The translations under genes and the position numbers were made by a program. A DNA stretch of 64,000 bases, from assembly GCA_002368175.1 (NCBI GenBank), contig AP018172.1:6203001-6267000 (forward strand), read 5' to 3'. A model generated the notes under the pieces. That model did no database searches. It was not told the DNA's origin and saw nothing but the letters and a program-made list of their open reading frames with translations. This document shows positions 53,363-63,146 of this stretch, piece by piece; the stretch's first letter is position 1; each line of letters opens with the position of its first letter. Origin of the DNA: Calothrix sp. NIES-2098 (GTDB taxonomy: Bacteria; Cyanobacteriota; Cyanobacteriia; Cyanobacteriales; Nostocaceae).

Positions 53363-54430
53363 TCAATTATTGCGCTGAGTCAGCTTTAATTCTATCTGCT
53401 CTAGTGCTGACCGCCAAACCTCATAACCATCGGGCGATAGATGTAACCCATCTGTGGTTAATTCTGGGCGCAAATTGCCTTCAAAGTCTGTAAACCATCT
53501 ATAAATATTGATATAAGTAACTTTTTCTTGTTTAGCTATCAGTTCGAGTTGTGTATTGAGATAACGAATGCGCTGGTTAGAAATGCTCGGTAGACGAGCA
53601 GGTAATATTGATTGGATAATTATCTGAGACTTGGGGTGCGCCTGCCGTAAGCTACGCATAATCCGGCGATGATTGCGTAAAATTACTTCATCACTAGTAT
53701 TCTTGCGGATGTCGTTAATCCCAGCCATGACGTAAATCGCATCTGGTCGCGTCTCGGAAAATGCTGACAATCTTCTTAAGACACCAGTAGAGGTATCTCC
53801 AGATATTCCCTGATTTAACCACAATTTGCCAGCAGGCAGTTTTTCTTTAGGAAACCACATGCTTAAAGAATCACCTACCAAAATGCTTAACCGATTTGTG
53901 CCTTTACCTTGAGCGATCGCTTTAGCTTCCAAAGCTAGTAAACGTTTCCAATCTTCATAAGTTAGTTGGCGTTTCTTAGCTGACTCTGACAATGACTCCA
54001 AACTATCTTCATCTAGGCCTTTATTAATTTGACCTGTTTTCAAAGCCGCTAATCTTTGGTAGTAAAGTTGACTATTTGAAGCTAGTATACGGTTAGCTCC
54101 TAGGGTAGTAGAGTTAACTGATGACTCTACTGGCGCTGCTAAATCCTGATTGGTAAATTCTGGTAAAGCCGGCCCAAAGTTGGGAATAAATTTTTCACCT
54201 ACTATCGGTGGCGAACTATCTAAAGTTTGTAAAGCCTGACTAGTAAATTCTGGTAAGGAGACATCAACAGTAGGGATTGCTTTGTTACTTATTGTTGGCT
54301 GTGAACCCTGTCTTAAATCCCAATGAAATTTAGAATGTTCTGGCAGAATAATCGACATCTGTGGAAGAGCCGATGCTGGTATTGCCAATACTGTTAACAA
54401 GCTTGCTGCCAACAGATAAGGGTCCCTCAT
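53363..54430 (-). CDS. Secreted SGNH/GDSL hydrolase
   Basis: 355 residues. A signal peptide (PYLLAASLLTVLAIPASA) precedes ~150 polar residues containing three similar PALPEFT(N/S)Q-type segments, then the SGNH domain: block I LVGDSLSMW (Ser), block II GDTSTGVLRRL (Gly), block III MAGINDI (Asn) and block V DGLHLSPDGY (Asp, His). The catalytic residues appear complete. Substrate is unknown (ester or acetylated glycan are common for the family). Confidence 0.9.
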   Translation of the reverse strand: MRDPYLLAASLLTVLAIPASALPQMSIILPEHSKFHWDLRQGSQPTISNKAIPTVDVSLPEFTSQALQTLDSSPPIVGEKFIPNFGPALPEFTNQDLAAPVESSVNSTTLGANRILASNSQLYYQRLAALKTGQINKGLDEDSLESLSESAKKRQLTYEDWKRLLALEAKAIAQGKGTNRLSILVGDSLSMWFPKEKLPAGKLWLNQGISGDTSTGVLRRLSAFSETRPDAIYVMAGINDIRKNTSDEVILRNHRRIMRSLRQAHPKSQIIIQSILPARLPSISNQRIRYLNTQLELIAKQEKVTYINIYRWFTDFEGNLRPELTTDGLHLSPDGYEVWRSALEQIELKLTQRNN

Positions 54431-54957
54431 CGTTTTCTCTCTCCTATACTCATTGCTTTCTCTTATGACAGTAGTGACTGGTTAAATTCAGGAAAATTTT
54501 ACTTCGGTGTAAGTTCTTATTTTGATTTACTCGGTCTATGTCTGTAAAGCAGGTTTACGGGGTTCAATTTGATAATTCACAATCTCTTTAAACCGAATTT
54601 TTACGGATATTCAGGCAATTCTATCTGTAAGAATACTTTGAATACAAACATAGATTCTACTGACCCTAACACTATTGTTTCTGAAATTTAGGTGCTTTAC
54701 TGCTCCCTTAGCTCTATAAAAATGTCAAAAGCGATCGCTATATTAGTCTTTTATTACACTAATGTTCTCTGTGATTACACTGTTAGTAATTCGTAAATGT
54801 TTTTTGATTTTCTCATCAAGATGGCTGCTAGCTTGAATGTTGTTAGCATGGTAGATATGGAATTAACTTTAAGCTCCCTAATTTAGGGAATTTTACTGAT
54901 TGCCTTGATTTTGCTAGAGAAGAGGCTATCGATTTTAATTTTCTCATATAAAATTAA
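54431..54957. other. Intergenic region, 527 bp, AT-rich
   Basis: Divergent spacer between the SGNH hydrolase and the HTH gene. It has one HIP1 octamer near 54731. No repeat, hairpin or small gene is convincing. Confidence 0.5.
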
Positions 54958-54960
54958 GTG

Positions 54961-55197
54961 ATGCTAAGGCATCATATGTCAAATATGGGATTAATCAGGT
55001 TAAAGATTCGAGAACTAGCACAAGAGAAAGGATGGACTCTCAAAGAGGTTTCCGATCGCTCTGGCGTGATTTACAGTACAGTGAGAAGCTATGCTCGCCG
55101 TTCTGGGATGACAACAGTGGATTTTACGGCTATCCACAAATTGGCTCGGACATTTGATGTGATGATTGAAGAATTAGTGGAAATTATAGAGGAATAG
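54961..55197 (+). CDS. XRE-family helix-turn-helix regulator
   Basis: 78 residues from ATG 54961; ATG codons at 54976 and 54985 and a GTG at 54958 are alternatives. It is an HTH domain throughout: IRLKIRELAQEKGWTLKEVS, DRSGVIYSTVRSYARRSGM, then a helical dimerisation tail rich in Glu. A small transcription regulator; its target is unknown. It lies 200 bp upstream of another small gene on the same strand. Confidence 0.75.
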   Translation: MLRHHMSNMGLIRLKIRELAQEKGWTLKEVSDRSGVIYSTVRSYARRSGMTTVDFTAIHKLARTFDVMIEELVEIIEE

Positions 55198-55397
55198 CTA
55201 CATTTTTAGAAGATTATAACCAAAGAGATAGGAAATTTAGTTTTGTTTCTGGTATTAGCATTTGGTCAATATTGCTATTAATGCTTATATGTAAAATCTG
55301 CATTTAAGCAATTTAAATTGATTACTATAGTTATATAGAATAAGCCGATTATAAATGCTAAGATTTAGGCGAAGTCATTAATATTTACTGTTATTTC

Positions 55398-55592
55398 GTG
55401 GCAAGAGCTAGTACTGCGATCGGTGTCAGTCCCATTATTAAGGAGATTGTGCAAAAACAGGCACATTCGACACGTTTGACTCTGAAAGAGGTGATACTTA
55501 TGGGGATGTTAGCAATTGACAAACTCGACGATCAAAGTCGTCAAGAGCTAGCAGATGAAGTCCATAAAATGCAGGTGAATGGTGAAATCTAA
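55398..55592 (+). CDS. Small conserved-looking protein
   Basis: 64 residues from GTG 55398, not recognised. It is a hydrophilic, mostly helical chain (IIKEIVQKQAHSTRLTLKEV, SRQELADEVHKM). The TLKEV phrase also occurs in the HTH protein just upstream, perhaps by chance. Size, orientation and charge pattern make it a plausible regulatory or toxin-antitoxin-type protein; no partner is adjacent. Confidence 0.45.
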   Translation: MARASTAIGVSPIIKEIVQKQAHSTRLTLKEVILMGMLAIDKLDDQSRQELADEVHKMQVNGEI

Positions 55593-55765
55593 ATCTGCTT
55601 TTGGGTTCGCGAATTAAAAGTTCAAAGCGAACATTTTAACTATTCAAAAAGTTATCAGTAGCCAATTATCAAAGTTTGAATTAGAAATTCATACCTCAGA
55701 CTGAGTATAATTTTTTGAGGCAATAAACTCTGAGTTCAGATATAAAACTGATTACAGTTTGCTGA

Positions 55766-56671
55766 TTATTGGCTAAAACGGTAACGGCTTCCCATAACAT
55801 AATCCTCATTGATTTCAAAAGCAAGCCATCGGCGTTGCAAAGTCTCAGCAACAAACCCAGTTGTGTTAGATCCTGCAAATGGATCTAATACTACATCACC
55901 TGCATCAGTCAAAAATTTAATAAAGAACTCCGCGAAAGCTTGAGGAAAACGTGCTGGATGAGGTTTAATTCCTACTGCTTTACAGCGACGTAAATAAGCA
56001 CTATTAGATTCAGTATTAGCAATTTCTAGTAAGTTTGGCGGAATTGCACCTTGGTTATCCTTTTGGAATTTATCAGAAATATCATGTCCGCTAGGACGTA
56101 TTTTGGCTTGATAGCCATTCTTGAGTAATTGTTTCATACTCTGGCTATATGGCTTGAGAATTTTTCTATTATCGGCTTTAGGATTGGGTGTTTTTGATAA
56201 CCACCAAACTACATTTACTGAATCTTTGACACGAATTCGCCTAATTGTCACCCACTCCGCAGGGGTAGGTAATCTAGCTGGATTATAGTGATAGAATTCT
56301 TGCGCGAGAAAAAAGCCAACTTCTTTACACAATCTCACTAAAAGTTCGTATTGGTAGATACTCCGCACAGGGTTACCAGACAGATAAGCACCACCCAAAT
56401 CTAAAATCAATGAGCCGTTATCAGCCAGTACTCGTTTAAATTCGTATGCGAAAGGTAGAAACCATTCTATATATTTTTCTGCGCTTTCATTACCGTATTC
56501 TTTTTTGCGTGTAAGCGCAAATGGAGGTGAAGTGAGAATTAAATTAATAGTATTGTCATCAAGGAATTTTATTAGTTCTAGACTGTCACCTAAATATATT
56601 GCTCCATTATTTTGGGTATAATAAGGATTAAAGTTATTAGTTTTCTGCGTTTTTTTAGGTTCTGCTGTCAA
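55766..56671 (-). CDS. Solitary DNA methyltransferase, beta class (N4-cytosine type)
   Basis: 301 residues. Motif IV TSPPF (47-51) comes before the SAM motif I DPFAGSNTTG (about 265-274), the beta-class order. TSPPF is characteristic of N4-cytosine methyltransferases. No restriction endonuclease gene is adjacent. The size and motifs resemble the cyanobacterial enzyme described as modifying GGCC (Synechocystis sll0729 / Anabaena DmtB); that specificity is a recollection, not shown here. TTG 56671 is the frame's start. Confidence 0.82.
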   Translation of the reverse strand: MTAEPKKTQKTNNFNPYYTQNNGAIYLGDSLELIKFLDDNTINLILTSPPFALTRKKEYGNESAEKYIEWFLPFAYEFKRVLADNGSLILDLGGAYLSGNPVRSIYQYELLVRLCKEVGFFLAQEFYHYNPARLPTPAEWVTIRRIRVKDSVNVVWWLSKTPNPKADNRKILKPYSQSMKQLLKNGYQAKIRPSGHDISDKFQKDNQGAIPPNLLEIANTESNSAYLRRCKAVGIKPHPARFPQAFAEFFIKFLTDAGDVVLDPFAGSNTTGFVAETLQRRWLAFEINEDYVMGSRYRFSQ

Positions 56672-56803
56672 GAGTAATTAATATTGTAAAATTATCGCGT
56701 TTTTATATTTATAACTATTTTCAACTTAGAAGAAGTATTGAGTTAAAAAAATAATTGCTGGCATCAGGATAGGAATGCGCATATCCTATCCACTACTAAA
56801 AAC

Positions 56804-57244
56804 CTACCATTTTTTGTAGGGAAGAAATTTCCCAGACATAATAATTTTCACGCGATCGCCTTTAGGATCTGCTTCTTTTTCAATATCCAAGGTAAAATCA
56901 ATTGCGCTCATAATCCCGTCGCCAAATTTTTCCTGAATCACATCTTTAATGGGGAAGCCGTATACCTGCATAATCTCGTAGAAACGATAAATCAGCGGGT
57001 CTGTTGGTACCACTGGGCCTAATCCTTTTACCGGGTATTCAGTTAACTCTTTAATATAGATAGGGCCTAAATCCAAAGCTTCCACCAGCAACTTAGCCTC
57101 TTCCTCAGATGCACTAGCTTGACGATAGAATACAGCAGCAATCCAAACTTCATCGCGTCCAAGAATTTTTTCTAAATCAGCAAAGCTCAGGCCTTTGTCT
57201 TGTTTGGCTTTTAACAGCGTTTGCGTAATTTCAGGAATAGACAT
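56804..57244 (-). CDS. cynS: Cyanate hydratase (cyanase)
   Basis: 146 residues, close to the usual 147-156. The active-site triad is present: Arg87 and Glu90 in LIYRFYEIMQVYG and Ser113 in GIMSAIDF. The N-terminal half is the XRE-like helical domain used for decamer assembly. The enzyme turns cyanate and bicarbonate into ammonia and CO2. No cyanate transporter genes are adjacent. ATG 57244 is the only likely start. Confidence 0.95.
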   Translation of the reverse strand: MSIPEITQTLLKAKQDKGLSFADLEKILGRDEVWIAAVFYRQASASEEEAKLLVEALDLGPIYIKELTEYPVKGLGPVVPTDPLIYRFYEIMQVYGFPIKDVIQEKFGDGIMSAIDFTLDIEKEADPKGDRVKIIMSGKFLPYKKW

Positions 57245-57457
57245 CTTACTAATTTTTTATAGGGTTTATTGTGTAAGAAGAAATTTTATCATGATTATCT
57301 GAAATAGGCGATCGCTTTTTGGTTGCTATTATGTCAATCAAAAACCTTAAAGTAGAAGTAAATTCAGCGGCTGAATTTGACTAGCTCCTAATTTACATAT
57401 CCGTATAATTTGCTTTGAAAATTATACAAACTTGATGTTCGTTATTAATATATATAT

Positions 57458-57960
57458 TTATATTTCGTAGACTAGAGCATAACTACGGCTAAAATTAGCA
57501 TCAATTGGAGAGGCATCTATTAATTTTCTTAAACCAGTAAAAAGAAAAGGCGACCTGAGTTTTTGACAGTTAGAAATTACATATAGTGTTTTCACACCTA
57601 CTTTTTCAGCTTTTTCCCATAAACCTTCTCCTCTAGTTGACTGTGTGCAGTACTGTAGTAAATCTTGTGCTGTTTGAAGATTAAATTCTGGATACAATTC
57701 AATTTTTTCTAAATTTCCTTCATATCTTACTAAGTTAGAATCTCCTACAGGAGCAAAGTAGATTTTACGTTGACCGTGAGTTTCTATTGCTAATTTAGCT
57801 GATGACCAAACGACAGATGAGCGGAAAGTGATTGGCTGTCTGGGATTATGGCTACTAATTTCTGGCTACTAATTTCAACTGCTTCATCAAGATGCTCAGA
57901 ATAATTTCGAGAAAAAATTGCACAATTTGAATTTTGTTTTACTTGTGCTTGTAATGTCAT
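57458..57960 (-). pseudogene. Unknown gene frameshifted by a 14-bp tandem duplication
   Basis: On the minus strand a frame starts MTLQAQVKQNSNCAIFSRNY (ATG 57960) and continues EHLDEAVEISS, then leaves the frame. A second frame continues HNPRQPITFRSSVVWSSAKL and on to ALVYEI (stop at 57458). The switch coincides with a perfect 14-bp tandem duplication, TGGCTACTAATTTC at 57849-57862 and 57863-57876. Removing one copy restores one continuous open frame of about 162 residues. Protein family unknown. The break may be real, phase-variable, or a sequencing error. Confidence 0.75.
57849..57876. repeat. Perfect 14-bp tandem duplication
   Basis: Two adjacent copies of TGGCTACTAATTTC. Fourteen is not a multiple of three, so the extra copy shifts the reading frame of the gene described at 57458-57960. 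Confidence 0.9.
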
Positions 57961-58032
57961 CTTATTGATATCCTCTGCATAAAGTATTTACTCTAGAGTT
58001 CCCATAAAAATAGAAAAATTAACCACAAGTAA

Positions 58033-58063
58033 AAATCCCCCACCTTACGGCAGGGGATTTTGC
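58033..58063 (-). terminator. Rho-independent terminator after psaB
   Basis: AAATCCCC (58033-58040) and GGGGATTT (58053-58060) form a GC-rich stem about 30 bp after the psaB stop. It is the expected end of the psaA-psaB transcript. Confidence 0.75.
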
Positions 58064-58092
58064 TTAATTACCTAAAACACTATTAGCTAGGA

Positions 58093-60318
58093 TCAACCGA
58101 ACTTACCAGCGGTGGAGGCAATTAGGAATGCTGCGTAGGTTAGAACATAGCCCACAGCGAAGTGAGTTAGACCAACCAAACGAGCTTGAACGATGGAGAG
58201 AGCAACGGGCTTATCTTTCCAGCGAACCAAGTTAGCTAGAGGAGTACGCTCGTGCGCCCAGACAAGGGTTTCAATCAACTCTTGCCAGTAACCTCTCCAG
58301 GAGATGAGGAACATGAAGCCTGTTGCCCAAACTAGGTGTCCGAATAGGAACATCCAAGCCCAAACAGACAAGTTATTCACGCCGTAGGGGTTGTATCCGT
58401 TAATCAACTGAGCAGAGTTAGCCCAGAGGTAATCACGGAACCAGCCCATTAAGTATGTGGAGTTTTCGTTGAACTGAGCAACGTTACCTTGCCAAATACC
58501 GAGGTGCTTCCAGTGCCAGTAGAAGGTTAACCAACCTACTGTATTCAATGCCCAGAACAGAGCTAGATAGAAAGCGTCCCAAGCGGAGATGTCGCAAGTA
58601 CCGCCACGACCAGGGCCGTCGCAAGGGAATGCATAACCGAAGTCCTTTTTATCGGGCATCAGCTTGGAACCACGAGCATCCAAAGCACCCTTAACGAGAA
58701 TCAAGGTGGTGGTGTGCAGACCTAAGGCGATCGCATGGTGTACCAAGAAGTCGCCAGGGCCAATTGTTAAGAACAGGGAGTTAGTACCAGCATTGATGGC
58801 ATCTAACCAACCAGGTAACCAGACGTTAGCGTAGTTAGGATAAGCTGTGTAAGCAATACTATCGGGGTTGGACAACAGAACATCCAATCCGTACAGTACC
58901 TTACCATTAGCAGCTTGGACGAACTGCGCAAATACTGGCTCAATCAGGATTTGCTTTTCAGGTGTACCAAAAGCAACTACTACGTCGTTGTGAACGTACA
59001 AACCTAGGGTGTGGAAGCCTAAGAAGAGAGATACCCAGCTAAGGTGGGAAATGATCGCTTCTTTGTGCTTGAGAACACGTTCTAGGACGTTCCCTTTGTT
59101 TTGTTCGGGGTCGTAGTCACGAACCCAGAAGATTGCGCCGTGAGCAAAGGCACCAACCATCAAGAAGATAGCGATGTATTGGTGGTGGGTGTACAACGCT
59201 GCCTGTGTTGTGTAGTCCTTAGCGATAAACGCATAGGAGGGCATCGAGTACATGTGCTGCGCTACCCAAGAGGTGAGAACACCCAAACAAGCTAGGTGCC
59301 AACCCAATTGGAAGTGGAGAGAGTTGTTGTAGGTGTCGTATATACCTTGGTGAGGTAGGTTGAACGGACCTTCAACTGGTTTGCCAAAGAAAGTTTTGGC
59401 ATTCATCATTTCTTTGATGCTGTGACCAATACCAAAGTTGGTACGGTACATGTGACCAGCAACAATGAAGAGTACAGCGATCGCCAAGTGGTGGTGAGCG
59501 ATGTCAGTCAACCACAGGGCTTCTGTTTGCGGATGGAAACCACCTAAGAAAGTTAGAATTGCAGTCCCTGCCCCTTGGGATGTACCGAACACATGACCTG
59601 CTGTGTCAGGGTTCTGGGCGTAAACACCCCAGTTACCAGTGAAGAAGGGTTGTAACCCTGCTGGGTGGGGAGGAGTGCTGAGGAAGTTGTCCCAACCTAC
59701 GTGCTGTCCGCGAGCTTCGGGGATAGCAACGTGAATCAAGTGACCTGCCCATGCCAAAGAGCTAACACCAAACAAACCAGCTAAGTGGTGGTTAAGGCGA
59801 GATTCAGCATTCTTGAACCAAGCCAGGCTAGGACGGTACTTGGGTTGCAAGTGCAACCAACCAGCAAACAGGAACAATGCTGCCAACAGTAAGAGGAAAA
59901 CTGAACCAGTGTACAGTTCGCTGTTTGTCCGCATACCGATGGTGTACCACCAGTGGTAAATACCGGAGTATGTAATGTTTACCGGATTGCTAGCGCCAGC
60001 TTGAGTGAAAGCTTCGATCGCTGGTTTACCAAAGTGGGGGTCCCAAATTGCGTGAGCAATGGGACGGATGTGAAGGGGATCTTTGATCCACTGTTCAAAG
60101 TTACCTTGCCAGGCTACGTGGAACAGGAGGCTGGAAGTCCACAGGAAGATGATTGCCAAGTGACCGAAGTGAGTGGCGAAAATCTTTTGGTAAAGATTCT
60201 CTTCCGTCATGCCATCATGGCTTTCAAAGTCGTTGCCTGTAGCGATCGCATACCAAATCCGACGAGTAGTCGGGTCCTGTGCGAGATCCTGGCTAAATTT
60301 TGGAAATTTTGTTGCCAT
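58093..60318 (-). CDS. psaB: Photosystem I P700 apoprotein A2 (PsaB)
   Basis: 741 residues, the standard length. The iron-sulfur cluster F_X ligand loop FPCDGPGRGGTC is intact. The chain starts MATKFPKFSQDLAQDPTTRR and shows the 11-helix layout of PsaB, ending AAFLIASTAGKFG. With PsaA it forms the photosystem I core heterodimer in the thylakoid membrane. It lies 121 bp downstream of psaA on the same strand. Confidence 0.98.
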   Translation of the reverse strand: MATKFPKFSQDLAQDPTTRRIWYAIATGNDFESHDGMTEENLYQKIFATHFGHLAIIFLWTSSLLFHVAWQGNFEQWIKDPLHIRPIAHAIWDPHFGKPAIEAFTQAGASNPVNITYSGIYHWWYTIGMRTNSELYTGSVFLLLLAALFLFAGWLHLQPKYRPSLAWFKNAESRLNHHLAGLFGVSSLAWAGHLIHVAIPEARGQHVGWDNFLSTPPHPAGLQPFFTGNWGVYAQNPDTAGHVFGTSQGAGTAILTFLGGFHPQTEALWLTDIAHHHLAIAVLFIVAGHMYRTNFGIGHSIKEMMNAKTFFGKPVEGPFNLPHQGIYDTYNNSLHFQLGWHLACLGVLTSWVAQHMYSMPSYAFIAKDYTTQAALYTHHQYIAIFLMVGAFAHGAIFWVRDYDPEQNKGNVLERVLKHKEAIISHLSWVSLFLGFHTLGLYVHNDVVVAFGTPEKQILIEPVFAQFVQAANGKVLYGLDVLLSNPDSIAYTAYPNYANVWLPGWLDAINAGTNSLFLTIGPGDFLVHHAIALGLHTTTLILVKGALDARGSKLMPDKKDFGYAFPCDGPGRGGTCDISAWDAFYLALFWALNTVGWLTFYWHWKHLGIWQGNVAQFNENSTYLMGWFRDYLWANSAQLINGYNPYGVNNLSVWAWMFLFGHLVWATGFMFLISWRGYWQELIETLVWAHERTPLANLVRWKDKPVALSIVQARLVGLTHFAVGYVLTYAAFLIASTAGKFG

Positions 60319-60364
60319 AGGTTTGATAATTCCTCTGACCTTTAGCCATCAGTTTCAGCTTTGA

Positions 60365-60422
60365 GAGTCCTGAGTCCTGAGTTCTGAGTTTTAACTAGGC
60401 ACTCAGTACCCAGCACCCAGTA
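60365..60422. repeat. Heptanucleotide STRR arrays between psaA and psaB
   Basis: Array 1 (60365-60392): GAGTCCT, GAGTCCT, GAGTTCT, GAGTTTT. Array 2 (60402-60422): CTCAGTA, CCCAGCA, CCCAGTA. Both have strict 7-bp periodicity, as in STRR sequences of heterocystous cyanobacteria. The two arrays are partly complementary, so the psaA-psaB spacer mRNA could fold back. Confidence 0.7.
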
Positions 60423-60439
60423 CTCTATATAGCTGATTG

Positions 60440-62698
60440 CTACCCTACTGAAAGAATGTGTGCGTGGAAGAATGCCCAGGTGGTAGCAATTCCTCCTAAG
60501 AGGTAGTGAGCTACACCTACTGCCCGACCTTGAGTAATGCTCAAAGCGCGAGGCTGAATTGATGGTGCTACCTTCAGTTTATTATGCGCCCAAACGATGG
60601 ACTCAATTAGTTCTTGCCAGTAGCCACGACCGCTGAACAGGAACATTAAGCTGAATGCCCATACAAAGTGAGCGCCCAAGAACATGAGTCCGTAAGCAGA
60701 CAGCGCACTTCCGTAGGAGTTGATTACTTGTGAAGCTTGTGCCCACAAGAAGTCACGCAACCAACCGTTGATTGTGATGGCACTTTGGGCAAAGTTACCA
60801 CCAGTAATGTGAGTCACATTACCTGCTGCGTCTACAGTTCCCCAAACATCAGATTGCATCTTCCAGCTGAAGTGGAAAATTACAATTGACAGAGAGTTGT
60901 ACATCCAGAATAGTCCGAGGAATACATGATCCCAACCGGATACTTGGCAAGTACCGCCACGGCCTGGGCCGTCGCAAGGGAAGCGGAAGCCCAAGTTTGC
61001 TTTGTCTGGAATCAGACGAGAACTACGAGCAAACAGTACACCCTTCAGGAGGATGAGGACGGTTACGTGAATGGTAAAGGCATGAATGTGGTGAATTAAG
61101 AAGTCGGCTGTACCCAAAGCAATAGGTGCAGCTGCTACTTTACCGCCTACAGCCAAAATACCACCGCCGAAGACATAGCTCACCGGTTCTAAGGCATTCG
61201 GTGCAGTTGTACCAGGAGCTAAAGCGTGGATATTTTGTACCCACTGGGCAAACACTGGCTGCAACTGAATTGCTGTATCGGAGAACATATCTTGGGGACG
61301 ACCCAATGCACGCATTGTGTCGTTGTGGATGTAAAGTCCAAAGCTATGGAAGCCGAGGAAAATACAAACCCAGTTTAAGTGAGAGATAATCGCATCCCGG
61401 TGACGAATCACCCGATCCAGTACGTTGTTTTGGTTCACAACTGGATCGTAATCCCGAACCATGAAGATAGCTGCGTGAGCAGCACCCCCAACGATTAGGA
61501 AACCACCAATCCAAATATGGTGTGTAAAGATACACAACTGCGTAGCGTAGTCAGTTGCCAAATATGGATAGGGGGGCATCGCGTACATGTGGTGCGCGAT
61601 GATGATGGTCAAGGAACCCAAGAAGGCTAGGTTGGTGCCTAACTGAGCGTGCCAAGATGTAGTCAGGTTTTCATAAAGACCTTTGTGACCTTCACCAGTG
61701 AAGGGGCCTTTATGGTTTTCGAGGATCTCTTTAATGCTGTGACCGATACCCCAGTTAGTGCGGTATTGGTGTCCTGCAATGATAAACAGTACAGCGATCG
61801 CCAAGTGGTGATGAGAAATATCTGTCAGCCACAAGCCGCCTGTTACTGGGTTTAGACCGCCTTTGAAGGTGAGGAAGTCAGCGTACTGACCCCAGTTCAA
61901 GGTGAAGAAAGGTGCTAAACCATTAGCAAAGCTGGGATAAAGCTCGGTCAACAAGTCTTTGTTCAGGATGAACTCGTGGGGCAAGGGAATATCTTTGACA
62001 GCTACCCCTGCATCCAACAGCTTGTTAGTCGGTGCGGACACGTGAATTAAGTGTCCAGCCCATCCCAAAGAACCACAACCTAGCAATACTTGCAGGTGGT
62101 GATTCAGCATGGATTCCACATTCTGGAACCATTCCAGTTTGGGAGCACGCTTGTGGTAATGGAACCAACCAGCAAACAGGAACAAGCCTGCTAATACCAA
62201 GCCGCCAATGGCTGTTACGTAGAGCTGGAATGAGTTTGTAATACCCCAGCCACGCCATACTTGGAACAAGCCAGAGGTGATTTGAATACCGTGGAAGCCA
62301 CCGCCAACATCACCGTTTAAGATGTCTTGCCCGACTATGGGCCAAACGACTTGAGCACTAGGTCTAACGTTTAAAGGGTCGCTCAACCAAGCTTCGTAAT
62401 TGGAAAACTTAGCGCCGTGGAATATCATCCCGCTCAGCCAAATCGTCACTACAGCTAAGTGGCCGAAGTGTGCTGCGAATATCTTGCGGGATATGTCTTC
62501 TAGATCGCTGGTATGTGTATCAAAATCGTGGGCGAGGGCATGTAGGTTCCAAATCCATGTGGTGGTTTTGGGACCTCTGGCTAAAGTTCTGTCGAAGTGC
62601 CCTGGGGTTGCCCATCTCTCAAAAGAGGTAGGTACAGGATCGTTATCGACTATTACTCTTGCCTTTTTTTCCTCTCGCTCCGGAGGACTAATCGTCAT
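60440..62698 (-). CDS. psaA: Photosystem I P700 apoprotein A1 (PsaA)
   Basis: 752 residues, the standard length. The F_X loop FPCDGPGRGGTC is intact. The start MTISPPEREEKKARVIVDND and the ending TWAFFHAHILSVG are typical. A very strong ribosome binding site (GAGGAGGTCGA) directly precedes ATG 62698. Upstream sequence must hold the strong light-regulated psaA promoter; no precise boxes were assigned. Confidence 0.98.
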   Translation of the reverse strand: MTISPPEREEKKARVIVDNDPVPTSFERWATPGHFDRTLARGPKTTTWIWNLHALAHDFDTHTSDLEDISRKIFAAHFGHLAVVTIWLSGMIFHGAKFSNYEAWLSDPLNVRPSAQVVWPIVGQDILNGDVGGGFHGIQITSGLFQVWRGWGITNSFQLYVTAIGGLVLAGLFLFAGWFHYHKRAPKLEWFQNVESMLNHHLQVLLGCGSLGWAGHLIHVSAPTNKLLDAGVAVKDIPLPHEFILNKDLLTELYPSFANGLAPFFTLNWGQYADFLTFKGGLNPVTGGLWLTDISHHHLAIAVLFIIAGHQYRTNWGIGHSIKEILENHKGPFTGEGHKGLYENLTTSWHAQLGTNLAFLGSLTIIIAHHMYAMPPYPYLATDYATQLCIFTHHIWIGGFLIVGGAAHAAIFMVRDYDPVVNQNNVLDRVIRHRDAIISHLNWVCIFLGFHSFGLYIHNDTMRALGRPQDMFSDTAIQLQPVFAQWVQNIHALAPGTTAPNALEPVSYVFGGGILAVGGKVAAAPIALGTADFLIHHIHAFTIHVTVLILLKGVLFARSSRLIPDKANLGFRFPCDGPGRGGTCQVSGWDHVFLGLFWMYNSLSIVIFHFSWKMQSDVWGTVDAAGNVTHITGGNFAQSAITINGWLRDFLWAQASQVINSYGSALSAYGLMFLGAHFVWAFSLMFLFSGRGYWQELIESIVWAHNKLKVAPSIQPRALSITQGRAVGVAHYLLGGIATTWAFFHAHILSVG

Positions 62699-63146
62699 TC
62701 GACCTCCTCTCTAGATAAGGAATGAGGAATCAGGAAACCACAAAGTTAACTATTCTCGCATCTCCAGATTTTTCTGGGGGCGATTCAGACCCGATGTGGA
62801 AGTTTGTTTCTGTTGAATTATAAAGTCTTAACTTGTACATTGTTGGCGATAATTTAACAATAATTCAAAATCACTGGAATAATTGTCCAATCTGCCTTTT
62901 AACTTCAAACTAATGGGCAAAAAGTCAATAGTTTATTCATTTTATTTACAAAGGCACACAATTCGTAAAACTTATAGTTTGTGCTTGTGCCGTGGGCGTT
63001 TCGGCTGTTGTATTTGTTGCTTCCTGGTTTAAATTACAGTTAGCAAAAAACTGTCAAAAAAACGACATATTCTGCTATGTCTCCAAAAAGACAAAGTAAA
63101 AACCTATGGAGTGAAGCAAATTTCATCTTTTGAGCTATAGTGCGCT
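62699..63146. other. Upstream region of psaA, 448 bp
   Basis: Divergent spacer between psaA and the lipoprotein gene. It should contain the psaA promoter and 5' leader. A confident RpaB (HLR1) pair or -10 box could not be assigned by eye. No small gene was seen. Confidence 0.5.

Noticed and set aside
62699..63146. RpaB (HLR1) sites upstream of psaA
   Set aside because: A few TTACA-like words occur, but none pair at the required spacing with confidence.
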